Shown in pieces: positions 45,203 through 54,759 of a stretch of DNA of 64,000 bases; the stretch's first letter is position 1, and each line of letters opens with the position of its first letter. This stretch comes from Xenorhabdus ishibashii (GTDB taxonomy: Bacteria; Pseudomonadota; Gammaproteobacteria; Enterobacterales; Enterobacteriaceae): NCBI RefSeq assembly GCF_002632755.1, contig NZ_NJAK01000001.1:1984001-2048000 (forward strand), read 5' to 3'. Below the pieces are notes generated by a model that had not been told where the DNA came from, made no database searches, and saw nothing but the letters and a program-made list of their open reading frames with translations. Position numbers and translations under genes: made by a program.

Positions 45203-45992
45203 GAGAAGCCTATTGTTATGGCGAGTACTCATTGGTTTGTCTTTCTCAAGAGTGGTTGCCTATCGTGCCCAATCAATTATTTGGTTATTAGGTGGAGTTA
45301 TGCCTATAGCTGTCATGTTTGTTTGGCTGGGATTGGCAAAAGAAGGGGATGTCGGTGGTTATACTGCAAGTGATTTTGCGATTTATTTTCTTTCAATCTA
45401 TCTTGTTCGCCAGTTGACAGCAATTTGGGTTATGCGGCGTTTAGATAGTGATATTCGAAGGGGAGAATTATCAATGCTGTTATTGCGGCCAGTTTCTCCT
45501 CTCTATAGTTATATATCTGATCATACAGGTGAGATGATGGTCAGAGGGCCGATTATTTCACTGGTCTTTGTATTAGGTATTTTATTGACAGGTAATTTTT
45601 ATCGTTTAGATATTGTCAATTTACTGACTTTTATTCCAGCTCTTGCTTTTGCGTGGATTATTATATTTCATCTTTATTATTGTCTTGGATTACTGGCATT
45701 TTGGATCAATAACTCTATGGCATTCGATCCACTGCTTTGGGCACTTTATACCATTTTAGGCGGAGTGTTAATTCCACTTGATTTATATCCAGAAAGTATC
45801 ACATTTTGGTTGAAATTATTACCTTTTTCCTCAGCATTAGATTTTCCTGTTCAGATAATATTGGGAAAATTGGATGGTTTTCTCCTGTTGGTTGGGTTTG
45901 GCGTACAGTTATTCTGGGTTATTCTATTGACATTTTTCAGAATATTATTATGGAATGCAGGGCTGAGAAGATATTCAGCATCTGGAGCTTGA
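45186..45992 (+). CDS. ABC-2 exporter permease 1
   Basis: 268-residue inner-membrane protein with about six hydrophobic segments, from ATG 45186 (GGTGA upstream; GTG 45177 also possible). The beginning overlaps the ATPase gene. ABC-2 membrane family features: the N-terminal amphipathic region YRAQSIIWLLGGVMP, then DFAIYFLSIYLVRQLTAIWVM and SDIRRGELSMLLLRPVSPLYSY. It pairs with the next gene to form the channel. Confidence 0.88.
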   Translation: MLKRIKRSLLLWRVLIGLSFSRVVAYRAQSIIWLLGGVMPIAVMFVWLGLAKEGDVGGYTASDFAIYFLSIYLVRQLTAIWVMRRLDSDIRRGELSMLLLRPVSPLYSYISDHTGEMMVRGPIISLVFVLGILLTGNFYRLDIVNLLTFIPALAFAWIIIFHLYYCLGLLAFWINNSMAFDPLLWALYTILGGVLIPLDLYPESITFWLKLLPFSSALDFPVQIILGKLDGFLLLVGFGVQLFWVILLTFFRILLWNAGLRRYSASGA

Positions 45993-45996
45993 TATA

Positions 45997-46779
45997 ATGA
46001 GATACATTTTATTATTTTTAGTCTTACTGAGGCATTCTTTTTTGCTGGAGTTTGAATTTCGTTTCAATGCGATAGTGAATTTAATAAATTCTAGTCTTTC
46101 TTGTTTACTGGCATTATTAGTGCTGACCGGTTTTTTTGGTCAAGTATCTCAGGTTGGAGGCTGGACTTACTATCAAATGGTTGCTTTATTAGGAGTGACA
46201 CTGATTATTGAATCTTTTATAGATAGTTGGTTATTTCCAAGTGTGCATTCTCTTTCTGAATATATCAGACGAGGAGATTTGGATTTGATTATCACTCGTC
46301 CTGTTGATACCCAGTTTTTTATTAGTTTTCATCGTTTTAATATATGGGATGGTGCTAATTTTATTGTTGGCTATGCAGTAGTATTATTTGCCATGCACCA
46401 GCAGAATGTGTTAACTATTTTTAATTTCTTGCAATTTAATTTTGCCATGCTGTTAGGTACTTGTATTTTTTATTCCCTGTTTATGTGTTCAAATCTGATT
46501 GCTTTTTGGTTCACTAAAGTGTCAGACGTATGGGTTATTTGTTATTCATTAATGGATGTTGGGCGTTTTCCGGTGAGTGCGTATCCTGGAGCTTTACGTT
46601 TTTTGTTAACTTTTTTATTGCCTGTTTTCTTTGTTAGTAATGTACCCGCTCAGGCAGCTTTAGGAATATTAGAAATGAAAATATTATTATTGGCTTTATT
46701 ATGTGCTATTTTCACTCTTATTTTAACTCGTTTTTTCTGGTTGAAAGCGATTTCAAAATATAGTAGTGCTAGTAGTTAA
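45997..46779 (+). CDS. ABC-2 exporter permease 2
   Basis: 260-residue inner-membrane protein with about six hydrophobic segments, five bases after permease 1. The ABC-2 family 6-like pattern is clear in YYQMVALLGVTLIIESFIDS and EYIRRGDLDLIITRPVDTQF. It has the same architecture as permease 1 (EYIRRGDLDLIITRP against SDIRRGELSMLLLRP), so a heterodimeric channel is likely. Last gene of the exporter trio. Confidence 0.88.
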   Translation: MRYILLFLVLLRHSFLLEFEFRFNAIVNLINSSLSCLLALLVLTGFFGQVSQVGGWTYYQMVALLGVTLIIESFIDSWLFPSVHSLSEYIRRGDLDLIITRPVDTQFFISFHRFNIWDGANFIVGYAVVLFAMHQQNVLTIFNFLQFNFAMLLGTCIFYSLFMCSNLIAFWFTKVSDVWVICYSLMDVGRFPVSAYPGALRFLLTFLLPVFFVSNVPAQAALGILEMKILLLALLCAIFTLILTRFFWLKAISKYSSASS

Positions 46780-46865
46780 TTCATGATTTATAGATTTTAA
46801 ATTCTATTTCGTATAGTTATCTATATAACATTAGAATTAATAAAATTGAGTTATTGGAAAGTTTT

Positions 46866-47537
46866 ATGACTAATATATTATCAAATTTAAATAACAAGTT
46901 ACCAGATATTATTTCTCCAGAACTGTTAGATAAACAGATAAAATCCTCACATAAAATACGTATTTTACTTTTATATGGTTCTAACAGAATCCCCTCTTTT
47001 AGTCGCTTACTTATTCAAGAAGCAGCCCTTTTACTTAATGCTCTAGGAGCGGAGACTAGGATCTTTGATCCCTATCATCTGCCCTTACCAGATACTGTTA
47101 TTGATTCTCATTATAAAGTTATAGAATTGCAGCAATTAATGCAATGGTCAGAAGGTCAAGTTTGGTGCTCACCAGAGCATCATGGTTCCGTTAGTGCAGT
47201 ATTTAAATCACAAATAGATTGGGTTACTTTGGAAACAGGTCTATCATGCCCTACGCAAGGTAAGACATTAGCAGTATTGCAGGTAAATGGAGGAACTCAA
47301 TCTTTTAATGTTGTTAATCAACTGCGAATAATAGGTAGGCACATGAGGATGTTCACTATTCCTAATCATTTATCTGTACCAACATCTTTTCTTGAATTTG
47401 AAGATACAGGTCGAATGAAAGCATCACGTTATTACGATAAACTTGTAGATGTTATGGAGGAATTACTTAAATTTACTTTAACATTGCGTGATTCACGCCA
47501 ATATTTTATAAATAGATATTCAGAGAGAAATGAATAA
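46866..47537 (+). CDS. ArsH-type NADPH-dependent FMN reductase
   Basis: 223-residue flavodoxin-like flavoprotein, strongly ArsH-like: LLYGSNRIPSFSRLL (FMN phosphate site), LGAETRIFDPYHLPLPD, WSEGQVWCSPEHHGSVSAVFK, CPTQGKTLAVLQVNGGTQSF, VNQLRIIGRHMRMFTIPN and MEELLKFTLTLRDSR. ArsH reduces FMN or quinones and in some bacteria oxidises trivalent organoarsenicals. Here there is no arsR, arsB or arsC; it is embedded in the peptide operon, so it may supply reduced flavin or act on the peptide. The start is ATG 46866; a TTG at 46854 is in frame. Confidence 0.88.
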   Translation: MTNILSNLNNKLPDIISPELLDKQIKSSHKIRILLLYGSNRIPSFSRLLIQEAALLLNALGAETRIFDPYHLPLPDTVIDSHYKVIELQQLMQWSEGQVWCSPEHHGSVSAVFKSQIDWVTLETGLSCPTQGKTLAVLQVNGGTQSFNVVNQLRIIGRHMRMFTIPNHLSVPTSFLEFEDTGRMKASRYYDKLVDVMEELLKFTLTLRDSRQYFINRYSERNE

Positions 47538-47596
47538 TAAAATATACTTATATGCATCCAGTTAATGAAGATAATGTTTTCATATAAGGAATAATA

Positions 47597-48742
47597 ATGA
47601 CATATGATCCTACTATATTTAATTTACATTTAAAAAACACTTGGTATAAAAACAAACAATCATTAAGAAGTATCAAAAAAGCATGGTCAACTATACGATA
47701 CGATTATACAAAACAGCCTAAATTATGTGGTGTTTTAGCTTTTAATGAGCGTGTATGGAGTATTCCTGGGGAAATTGGAAATAATAAATTCATTGTAAGT
47801 TGTTATGATGGATATATTTATTGCTATCACCTGAATACATTAGAAAAAATTTGGCGGTTAAAAACAAACGGTCCTATTTATAGTTCTCCGGCAGTAACAA
47901 AAAACGGTGATTTTATTATCGGTGGAGAAGATTCTACTCTGAGAATGATATCTTCCCATGGACATTGCTTATGGCAATTCAATGCTACTGACGCATTCCA
48001 TTCTACACCAACAATAGATGAAAATACTGGAATTGTTTATGCGGGAAGTTATGATCACTCTATGTATGCTATCAATATAAATAATGGGGAATTACTATGG
48101 AAACGAGATTTTGAAAAAGGGGTTATAGATGACATCTATAGCTCACCAGCTTTAACTATTGAAGGAAATATTATTTTTGGAACTAACAAGACATTAATTT
48201 GCCTTAACAGATTCGGAGCCACACTTTGGAAAATTATAAATGAAGGAAGATTTGAAGGGAGCGCTGCTTTAGATTATAGCATTAACACAGGTATTATAGG
48301 TACTGAAGAGAATGGTCAAATTATTATTTTTGATATTACTACAGGAGAAATACGTGCAATACATCAAACAGAAGGGTTTGTTGTTTCTTGCCCATCCATT
48401 GGATACAAACATATAGCAACTGTAGGTAGTGATGATAAAAATATCTATGGTATTAATCTTTTGACTACCGATATTTTATGGAAATATTATGTAGGAACCC
48501 GTTTTGTGTATACTCCGTTTTCTTCCCTCCCTAATGGCGACCCAATATTTGTGGGTACAAGTGATGATTCTAACCATTTTTCAGAATCACTACATTGCCA
48601 TAACTATTTAAATGGGGAATTTCGTTGGAAAATTACTGCTCCAACCGGTATACATTCATCACCTTTAATTATTGAAGACGGATATTTAATTATTGGTTCA
48701 CACTGGAATACAGCATATATTTATAAGTGGGAGGAATCCTGA
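47597..48742 (+). CDS. cytosolic PQQ-like beta-propeller repeat protein
   Basis: 381-residue protein composed of repeated blades such as YDGYIYCYHLNTLEKIWRLK, GPIYSSPAVTKNGDFIIGG, SYDHSMYAININNGELLWKR and SPLIIEDGYLIIGSHWNTAY, the pattern of PQQ-dependent dehydrogenase/BamB-like propellers. There is no signal peptide, unlike most such proteins, so it should be cytosolic, and the quinone ligands cannot be confirmed. AGGA lies six bases before the ATG. A scaffold or an unusual oxidoreductase of the pathway is possible. Confidence 0.8.
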   Translation: MTYDPTIFNLHLKNTWYKNKQSLRSIKKAWSTIRYDYTKQPKLCGVLAFNERVWSIPGEIGNNKFIVSCYDGYIYCYHLNTLEKIWRLKTNGPIYSSPAVTKNGDFIIGGEDSTLRMISSHGHCLWQFNATDAFHSTPTIDENTGIVYAGSYDHSMYAININNGELLWKRDFEKGVIDDIYSSPALTIEGNIIFGTNKTLICLNRFGATLWKIINEGRFEGSAALDYSINTGIIGTEENGQIIIFDITTGEIRAIHQTEGFVVSCPSIGYKHIATVGSDDKNIYGINLLTTDILWKYYVGTRFVYTPFSSLPNGDPIFVGTSDDSNHFSESLHCHNYLNGEFRWKITAPTGIHSSPLIIEDGYLIIGSHWNTAYIYKWEES

Positions 48743-48743
48743 A

Positions 48744-50207
48744 GTGAAATATTATAGAAAATTAGAAAAATTAATGAATAAATGGAGCTTATTGTATGGT
48801 GCCAGCATGATCCTCCAATGGGATAGTAGGACGATGATACCTAAACGTAGTCATCTATTGAGATCAGAACAAATATCTCTACTCAGTACAATGCAGTATG
48901 AGATACTGGCAAGTGATGAAATTATAGAGCTTCTAAACTATATTGATAATAGTATACTCAATGATTGGCAGAAAGCTAATATAAGAGAGATATTTCGATT
49001 ACATAATATAGCAAAAAAATTACCTAAAAATATTATTAATAAACTTGCTAAAGAAACCGCAAAATGTGAAAAACATTGGCGCGTTAGAACCAATCAATAT
49101 GATCAGGAATATCTTGAAAAATATTTTGAAGAAGTTGTTACCTTAACAAGAGAAATGGCATTTTTATTAGGTGATGGTTTAGGTTTAAGTGCTTACGATG
49201 TACTATTAGAACAACAACAACCAGGATTAAGAGATGATTTAATTGTCCCTATATTCAATCAAATAGAATTATTTACAAAAGATTTTTTATCTATAAGAAA
49301 AAATCTCGTAGAAGAAAAAGATAATTGGCCAGTGATTCCTGTCAATCAACAAATAAAATTTATAAAGGAATTAATGTCTGAAATGAGATTTGATTTTAGT
49401 ACTGGGAGGTTAGATGAGAGCACACATCCTTTTACTGGTGGAATATCTGGTGATATAAGAATTTGCAGTTATTTCAAACCAGATGATATTATATTAAGCA
49501 TTTCAGCAATTATGCACGAAATGGGACATGCATCTTATGAAAGTAGATTACCAAAAAAACTTCGTGGGCAACCTGTTAGTGATTCTCGAGGAATGTGTTT
49601 TCATGAAGGAATAGCTCTTTTTTTTGAAAAACAAATTGGTCACTCAAAAGAATATTTGGAGTACTTATCTGAAATTCTAGAAAAAGAATTTGGATATCTG
49701 AAATATTTTAATAAAGATAATTTAAAGAATAATTTCAATAAAATTAAAAGAAGCGGTATACGTGTTAGCGCTGATGATTTTACTTATCCAGCACATATTA
49801 TTATAAGGTATAAAATAGAAAAGGAGTTAATTTCGGGTAATTTATCTGTTAAAGAGTTAAATGATAGATGGCGCTATTTATATAATTTATATCTCGGTAT
49901 AACACCTCATAGCTATGAAGGCCCATGGCAAGATATTCACTGGGCAATTGGTCTTTTTGGCTATTTTCCATGCTATTTAATTGGGGGTGTCATTTCTGCA
50001 CAGTTATTTAATAAAGCACAAAAGGAAATTTTAATTAAAAAAGAAATAAGTCAAGGTAAATTTAACAAAATACAAAAATGGCTAGGTGAAAAGATATATA
50101 GTAAAGGTTCTTATTTTGATTTTGAAGATCTTATTATATCAAGTTGTGGGCAATCACTCAGTGCTAATGATTTTATTAATAATTTGGTGGAAAGATTGAA
50201 CCAGTGA
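48744..50207 (+). CDS. M32 family metallocarboxypeptidase
   Basis: 487-residue zinc carboxypeptidase of the Taq family from GTG 48744 (GGAGGA eight bases upstream, just after the propeller stop). The zinc motif HEMGH is at residues 258-262, with the later Glu in RGMCFHEGIALFFE. The C-terminal YEGPWQDIHWAIGLFGYFPCYLIGG matches the conserved M32 block. M32 enzymes remove residues one at a time from the C terminus. As the last gene of the operon it might trim the 18-residue peptide (ending Cys-Phe) or release a short modified product. Confidence 0.9.
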   Translation: MKYYRKLEKLMNKWSLLYGASMILQWDSRTMIPKRSHLLRSEQISLLSTMQYEILASDEIIELLNYIDNSILNDWQKANIREIFRLHNIAKKLPKNIINKLAKETAKCEKHWRVRTNQYDQEYLEKYFEEVVTLTREMAFLLGDGLGLSAYDVLLEQQQPGLRDDLIVPIFNQIELFTKDFLSIRKNLVEEKDNWPVIPVNQQIKFIKELMSEMRFDFSTGRLDESTHPFTGGISGDIRICSYFKPDDIILSISAIMHEMGHASYESRLPKKLRGQPVSDSRGMCFHEGIALFFEKQIGHSKEYLEYLSEILEKEFGYLKYFNKDNLKNNFNKIKRSGIRVSADDFTYPAHIIIRYKIEKELISGNLSVKELNDRWRYLYNLYLGITPHSYEGPWQDIHWAIGLFGYFPCYLIGGVISAQLFNKAQKEILIKKEISQGKFNKIQKWLGEKIYSKGSYFDFEDLIISSCGQSLSANDFINNLVERLNQ

Positions 50208-50329
50208 TCCTGAAATGCAGGGCAAGATTGCGAATGTTTTTTAACCCAAAAAGTAGGTTGCTTCGAATAAAGCACTTGTGATCTTATACTCCCTTTTGAG
50301 AGTGAAAACCTATACTAAATAGCTGATCT

Positions 50330-50900
50330 TAATTGTGCTGCATTTTTGCTATTCCATGCCCACTTCAGGGATACGGTGATACCGTATCCATAAAATGCTT
50401 AACCTATCTGAGCAGTTGCCACATATATCTGCACTTGTGGTTGCGTGTTATCGTTTCATGTAAAGCGTGCCAAAGTTTCTCAATCACATTGACTCAAGGC
50501 GAGTAGACAGGATGGAGTAACAGGTTGAATTTAAGATTGTTTTTTAGCCGAAGTTGCGTCCGGCGGCTTTTGTGAATAGTGTTGTAGTCCAGAATGAGTG
50601 TGATGGTTTGCCTGCCAGACAATGTTTACCATTGTTTCCCGGCGTCACCACTTTTTTCCGTTGCCCTTTCAAGGTTCAATCGGCCCCGATTTTCGGGTTG
50701 ATATCGATATCCACCTCATCTTAATAGAAAACGGGGTTATCGCGGTTGCACGTGGCTAAGGCTTCATTAATAGCAGATACACTATGGTAGAGCAAAACCA
50801 GCCGTTTACCGATAAACGAGGTCAGCCCGTCCCTGTTGTAATCGGTTATCTGTTTCAGGTTGTGGGTGATATGCACCCAGTAAAAACCCCGTTTTTGGGA
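50330..50900 (-). pseudogene. decayed IS630-type transposase
   Basis: Minus-strand pieces in the right order for an IS630 transposase: NEALATCNRDNPVFY then a stop, DEVDIDINPKIGAD, ILDYNTIHKSRR-like sequence, PVYSP then a stop, VNVIEKLWHALHET and ITRNHKCRYMWQLL. Several stops and frame breaks make it non-functional. Target-site TA duplications and end repeats could not be fixed. It lies between the last peptide-cluster gene and nudC and marks the right edge of the island. The flanks 50208-50329 and 50901-50996 hold nothing else I can recognise. Confidence 0.75.
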
Positions 50901-50996
50901 GCAGGAGTTTATTACTGTGACTCCTATTTAAGAAGAGTATTCACCAATGCGGTTAGTATCACAAGATTGAAGACGTAATAAATCACATAACTAACG

Positions 50997-51776
50997 ATGG
51001 AACAGATTATGCAACAAAAACTGACAGGTAGAGAACAAGGCTGGTGGATTGTTAGTCTTGAAAATCGGGTTTGGCTACCACAAGGGGAATTACCTTTAGG
51101 TACGGCCAATCAGTGGGCATTGCAAGGCCATATAGCACAACCTATCGGTGAGTGGTTAGGGGAAACGGTTTGGTTGGTGCGTCAGAAAATGGCTTCAGAT
51201 ATGTCCTCTCCCCGTTTAGTTGCTGCTCAGAATGATAAGTTATTTCAATTGGTCGGGCGTGGTGTGCAATTGGCTGAGTTTTATCGTTCACATCACTATT
51301 GTGGTTATTGTGGTCAGGAGATGCAGCATAGTCAGCGTGAATGGGCCTGTTTGTGCAACCATTGCCATGAACATTACTATCCACAAATAGCGCCTAGTAT
51401 CATTGTCGGTATTCGCCGTGATGACCATATTTTGCTGGCACAACATCAGCGTCATCGCAATGGGGTTCATACCGTACTGGCCGGTTTTGTTGAAGTGGGG
51501 GAAACTCTGGAAGAGGCTGTGCATCGTGAAGTGATGGAGGAGAGCGGAATTAAGATCCGTAACTTGCGTTATGTTACTTCCCAGCCGTGGCCTTTCCCGA
51601 ATTCATTGATGGTGGGCTTTCTGGCTGATTATGAGAGCGGTGAAATCAATGTTGACCCCGTCGAACTTATCAGTGCAGATTGGTATCGTTATGATAACCT
51701 TCCCTTGATTCCTCCCCCTGATACGATTGCCCGCCGTTTAATTGAAGATACGGTTGCATTATGCCGTCATCAGTAA
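50997..51776 (+). CDS. nudC: NAD-capped RNA hydrolase / NADH pyrophosphatase
   Basis: Nudix hydrolase that removes NAD caps from RNA and hydrolyses NADH. 259 residues (E. coli 257). Zinc cysteines are in YCGYCGQEM and [15 protein letters not shown]. The Nudix box is [23 protein letters not shown], and the substrate motif [11 protein letters not shown] is intact. ATG at 50997; a second ATG four codons on is possible. First backbone gene after the island, with hemE next as in E. coli. Confidence 0.96.
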   Translation: MEQIMQQKLTGREQGWWIVSLENRVWLPQGELPLGTANQWALQGHIAQPIGEWLGETVWLVRQKMASDMSSPRLVAAQNDKLFQLVGRGVQLAEFYRSHHYCGYCGQEMQHSQREWACLCNHCHEHYYPQIAPSIIVGIRRDDHILLAQHQRHRNGVHTVLAGFVEVGETLEEAVHREVMEESGIKIRNLRYVTSQPWPFPNSLMVGFLADYESGEINVDPVELISADWYRYDNLPLIPPPDTIARRLIEDTVALCRHQ

Positions 51777-51882
51777 TCATCACGTTATTGGAGGTTATGC
51801 CAGAAGTTCAAATTCAGGCATGTTAAACTGCGCCAGTTTTCTCATGTGTTTGTCGTGCATAAATTAATCAATGGAGCTTGTC

Positions 51883-52947
51883 ATGAATGAGTTGAAAAAC
51901 GACCGCTATCTGCGTGCCTTATTGCGTCAGCCCGTCGATATCACACCGGTATGGATGATGCGTCAGGCCGGTCGATATTTACCTGAATATAAAGCGACGC
52001 GTCAGGCTGCGGGGGATTTCATCTCGTTATGTAAAAACACTGAATTGGCTTGTGAAGTCACCCTCCAGCCCTTACGCCGCTTTCCACTAGATGCAGCTAT
52101 CCTATTTTCCGATATTTTGACTATTCCTGATGCGATGGGGTTGGGGCTGTATTTCGAAACGGGGGAAGGGCCACGTTTTCATTCTCCGATTCTCAGTCAT
52201 GCTGATGTAGAAAAATTGCCAGTGCCTGATCCCGAACTGGAGTTAGGCTATGTTATGGATGCAGTGCGTGCTATTCGTAAGGCATTGGCAGGGCAAGTTC
52301 CTTTGATCGGTTTTTCTGGTAGCCCGTGGACATTGGCAACTTATATGGTTGAGGGAGGAAGCAGTAAAGCTTTCACCAAGATTAAGGCCATGATGTATAC
52401 GGCGCCTGCTACATTGCATATGTTGCTGGATAAATTGGCAAACAGCGTTATTCTATATCTGAATGCGCAAATAAAAGCAGGTGCTCAATCTGTCATGATT
52501 TTCGATACTTGGGGCGGGGCTTTGTCTCATCGTGATTATCTGGAATTTTCCTTGCAATATATGCATAAAATTGTTGATGGATTGATCCGCGAACATGAAG
52601 GGCGTCGAGTACCTGTTACCTTGTTCACCAAAGGGGGAGGGCAGTGGCTTGAGGCGATGGCAGCAACAGGATGTGATGCTCTTGGTTTGGACTGGACAAC
52701 GAATATTGCCGATGCGCGTCGGCGCGTTGGAGATAAGGTTGCCTTGCAGGGTAATATGGACCCTTCCATGCTATATGCTCAGCCAGCACGAATTGAAGAA
52801 GAAGTTTCGACAATTTTACAAGATTTTGGTGTGGGTAGTGGGCATGTTTTCAACTTGGGGCATGGCATTCATCAGGATGTTCCGCCAGAGCATGCAGGGG
52901 CATTTGTTGAAGCAGTACATAGGCTTTCAGTAAAATACCATCAATGA
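51883..52947 (+). CDS. hemE: uroporphyrinogen decarboxylase
   Basis: Converts uroporphyrinogen III to coproporphyrinogen III in haem synthesis. 354 residues, the E. coli length, from ATG 51883 ([17 protein letters not shown]), with GGAG upstream; an in-frame ATG at 51871 is disfavoured. The signatures [15 protein letters not shown] and [18 protein letters not shown] are intact. It sits five bases before nfi. Confidence 0.98.
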   Translation: MNELKNDRYLRALLRQPVDITPVWMMRQAGRYLPEYKATRQAAGDFISLCKNTELACEVTLQPLRRFPLDAAILFSDILTIPDAMGLGLYFETGEGPRFHSPILSHADVEKLPVPDPELELGYVMDAVRAIRKALAGQVPLIGFSGSPWTLATYMVEGGSSKAFTKIKAMMYTAPATLHMLLDKLANSVILYLNAQIKAGAQSVMIFDTWGGALSHRDYLEFSLQYMHKIVDGLIREHEGRRVPVTLFTKGGGQWLEAMAATGCDALGLDWTTNIADARRRVGDKVALQGNMDPSMLYAQPARIEEEVSTILQDFGVGSGHVFNLGHGIHQDVPPEHAGAFVEAVHRLSVKYHQ

Positions 52948-52951
52948 TTCT

Positions 52952-53629
52952 ATGATTAATACAAAGGCATTACGTCAGGAACAAATAGAGAAATCACGGC
53001 TGGTTATCCACCATGATGCTTTTTCTACATCTCTTACGCCAAGGTTCATTGCGGGTGCTGATGTTGGGTTTGAAAAAAGCGGTATGGTGACGCGTGCCGC
53101 TATTGCGGTATTGCAATATCCCTCACTAGAATTGGTCGAATACCAAATTGCCAGAATTGATACGGTACTTCCCTATATCCCAGGTTTACTCTCATTTCGT
53201 GAATATCCTGCACTGATAGCTGCATGGAAAAAATTAAGTTTGCGGCCTGATTTGATGATGGTGGATGGTCAGGGTATTGCCCATCCTCGTCGTTTTGGTA
53301 TTGCCAGCCATTTTGGGGTATTAGTGGATATTCCCACAATTGGGGTGGCAAAAAGCCGTTTGTGTGGTGAACATGCGCTGGTAGGAGAAGTTCAGGGAAA
53401 CCGTCAGCCATTGATGGATCACGGTGAACAAATTGGTGTCGTATTGAGAAGTAAAAAAAGATGTAATCCGCTCTATATTTCCCTTGGGCATAGGATCAGT
53501 ACTGACAGTGCTGTCTTCTGGGTTGAGCAGTGTATGAAGGGTTATAAACTGCCTGAACCCACCCGTTGGGCGGACGGGATTGCCTCAAATAGAGTGTTTT
53601 TTAGGCAAATAATACAGAAAAATCTATAA
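52952..53629 (+). CDS. nfi: endonuclease V (deoxyinosine 3' endonuclease)
   Basis: Repair nuclease that cuts the second phosphodiester bond 3' of deoxyinosine. 225 residues (E. coli 223). Metal ligands lie in IAGADVGFE (Asp), [13 protein letters not shown] (Glu) and [20 protein letters not shown] (Asp). The wedge [11 protein letters not shown] and [11 protein letters not shown] are conserved. It is coupled with hemE. Confidence 0.95.
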   Translation: MINTKALRQEQIEKSRLVIHHDAFSTSLTPRFIAGADVGFEKSGMVTRAAIAVLQYPSLELVEYQIARIDTVLPYIPGLLSFREYPALIAAWKKLSLRPDLMMVDGQGIAHPRRFGIASHFGVLVDIPTIGVAKSRLCGEHALVGEVQGNRQPLMDHGEQIGVVLRSKKRCNPLYISLGHRISTDSAVFWVEQCMKGYKLPEPTRWADGIASNRVFFRQIIQKNL

Positions 53630-53705
53630 TTGTGGCGGAAAAGTGTGGATATTCTTGATTTTCAGGTAAACTTCGACGCAAATTAGGCATTATGAGTAAC
53701 GACCA

Positions 53706-54296
53706 ATGTTAAGAAACCCGATCCACCTGCGGTTGGAGAAGCTCGAAAGTTGGCAACATTTGACTTTTATGGCTAGTCTATGTGAGCGGATGTATCCAAA
53801 TTATCAGGCATTTTGTTGCCAAAGCGGGTTTGCAGACCCTGTACAATATCGCCGCATTATGGAGCTAGTGTGGGAAATCTTGGTCGTTAAAGATGCAAAA
53901 GTGAATTTTGATAATCAGCTGGAAAAACTGGAAACCATTATCCCATCATCAGAAGATTATGATATTTATGGTGTGTATCCAGCGATTGATGCGTGCATTG
54001 CATTGAGTGAAGTAATTCATTCTCGTCTGAGTGGCTCGACGTTAGAACATGCAATAGCCGTCAGCGAAATATCCATCCGTACTGTTGCTATGCTGGAAAT
54101 GACGCAGGCCGGTAGGGAAATGACTGAGGATGAGTTAAAAGTATTACCAGCCATTGAGGAAGAATGGGACATTCAATGGGAGATTTACCGTTTGTTGGCA
54201 AATTGCGAAGAACGGGACATCGAATTAATTAAAGGATTAAAGGCTGATCTCCGTGAGATGGGGGTTAGCAATATCGGTATAAATCTGGCGCAATAA
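53706..54296 (+). CDS. yjaG: conserved YjaG protein (DUF416)
   Basis: 196-residue helical cytosolic protein, matching E. coli YjaG (196) along its length: HLRLEKLESWQHLTFMASLCERMYPNY and IYGVYPAIDACIALSEVIHSRL. Function unknown. It sits between nfi and hupA, as in E. coli. The 185-base gap to hupA should contain the hupA promoter; I see no certain element in it. Confidence 0.93.
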   Translation: MLRNPIHLRLEKLESWQHLTFMASLCERMYPNYQAFCCQSGFADPVQYRRIMELVWEILVVKDAKVNFDNQLEKLETIIPSSEDYDIYGVYPAIDACIALSEVIHSRLSGSTLEHAIAVSEISIRTVAMLEMTQAGREMTEDELKVLPAIEEEWDIQWEIYRLLANCEERDIELIKGLKADLREMGVSNIGINLAQ

Positions 54297-54481
54297 CGCA
54301 TAAAACGTGACTTAGTGCTTGATTTACCGTATTTAAAGACTTCACATTTGCCCTCACTCTGTTCTACATTGGGGGGCGAAAAGAAGTGGCTATCGGTGCG
54401 TGTATGCAGGGGTGCTGTCAAATCGGCATATCCGTCGCACTCGATGCTTTGCAAACGATAAACACACTGTAAGGATAATCT

Positions 54482-54754
54482 ATGAATAAGACTGAATTAG
54501 TTGATGCAATTGCAGCAGGCGCAGACCTGACCAAAACTCAGGCTAAAGCCGCTCTGGAATCAACTTTGAATGCAATTACTGAATCTCTGAAAAATGGCGA
54601 TGCAGTGCAGTTGGTAGGCTTTGGTACTTTCAAAGTTAATCACCGTGCAGAACGTACTGGTCGTAACCCACAGACTGGTAAAGAAATTAAAATCGCAGCA
54701 GCAAACGTGCCTGCTTTCTCCGCTGGTAAAGCACTGAAAGACGCAGTTAAGTAA
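54482..54754 (+). CDS. hupA: DNA-binding protein HU-alpha
   Basis: 90-residue nucleoid protein that bends DNA. The sequence is nearly identical to E. coli HupA ([20 protein letters not shown]), including the flexible-arm motif [24 protein letters not shown] lies seven bases before the ATG. Highly expressed codon pattern. Confidence 0.98.
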   Translation: MNKTELVDAIAAGADLTKTQAKAALESTLNAITESLKNGDAVQLVGFGTFKVNHRAERTGRNPQTGKEIKIAAANVPAFSAGKALKDAVK

Positions 54755-54759
54755 TCGAA

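Noticed and set aside
54297..54481. A small gene between yjaG and hupA.
   Set aside because: Only minus-strand frames overlapping yjaG were seen, with no ribosome binding site; the gap is better explained as the hupA promoter region.
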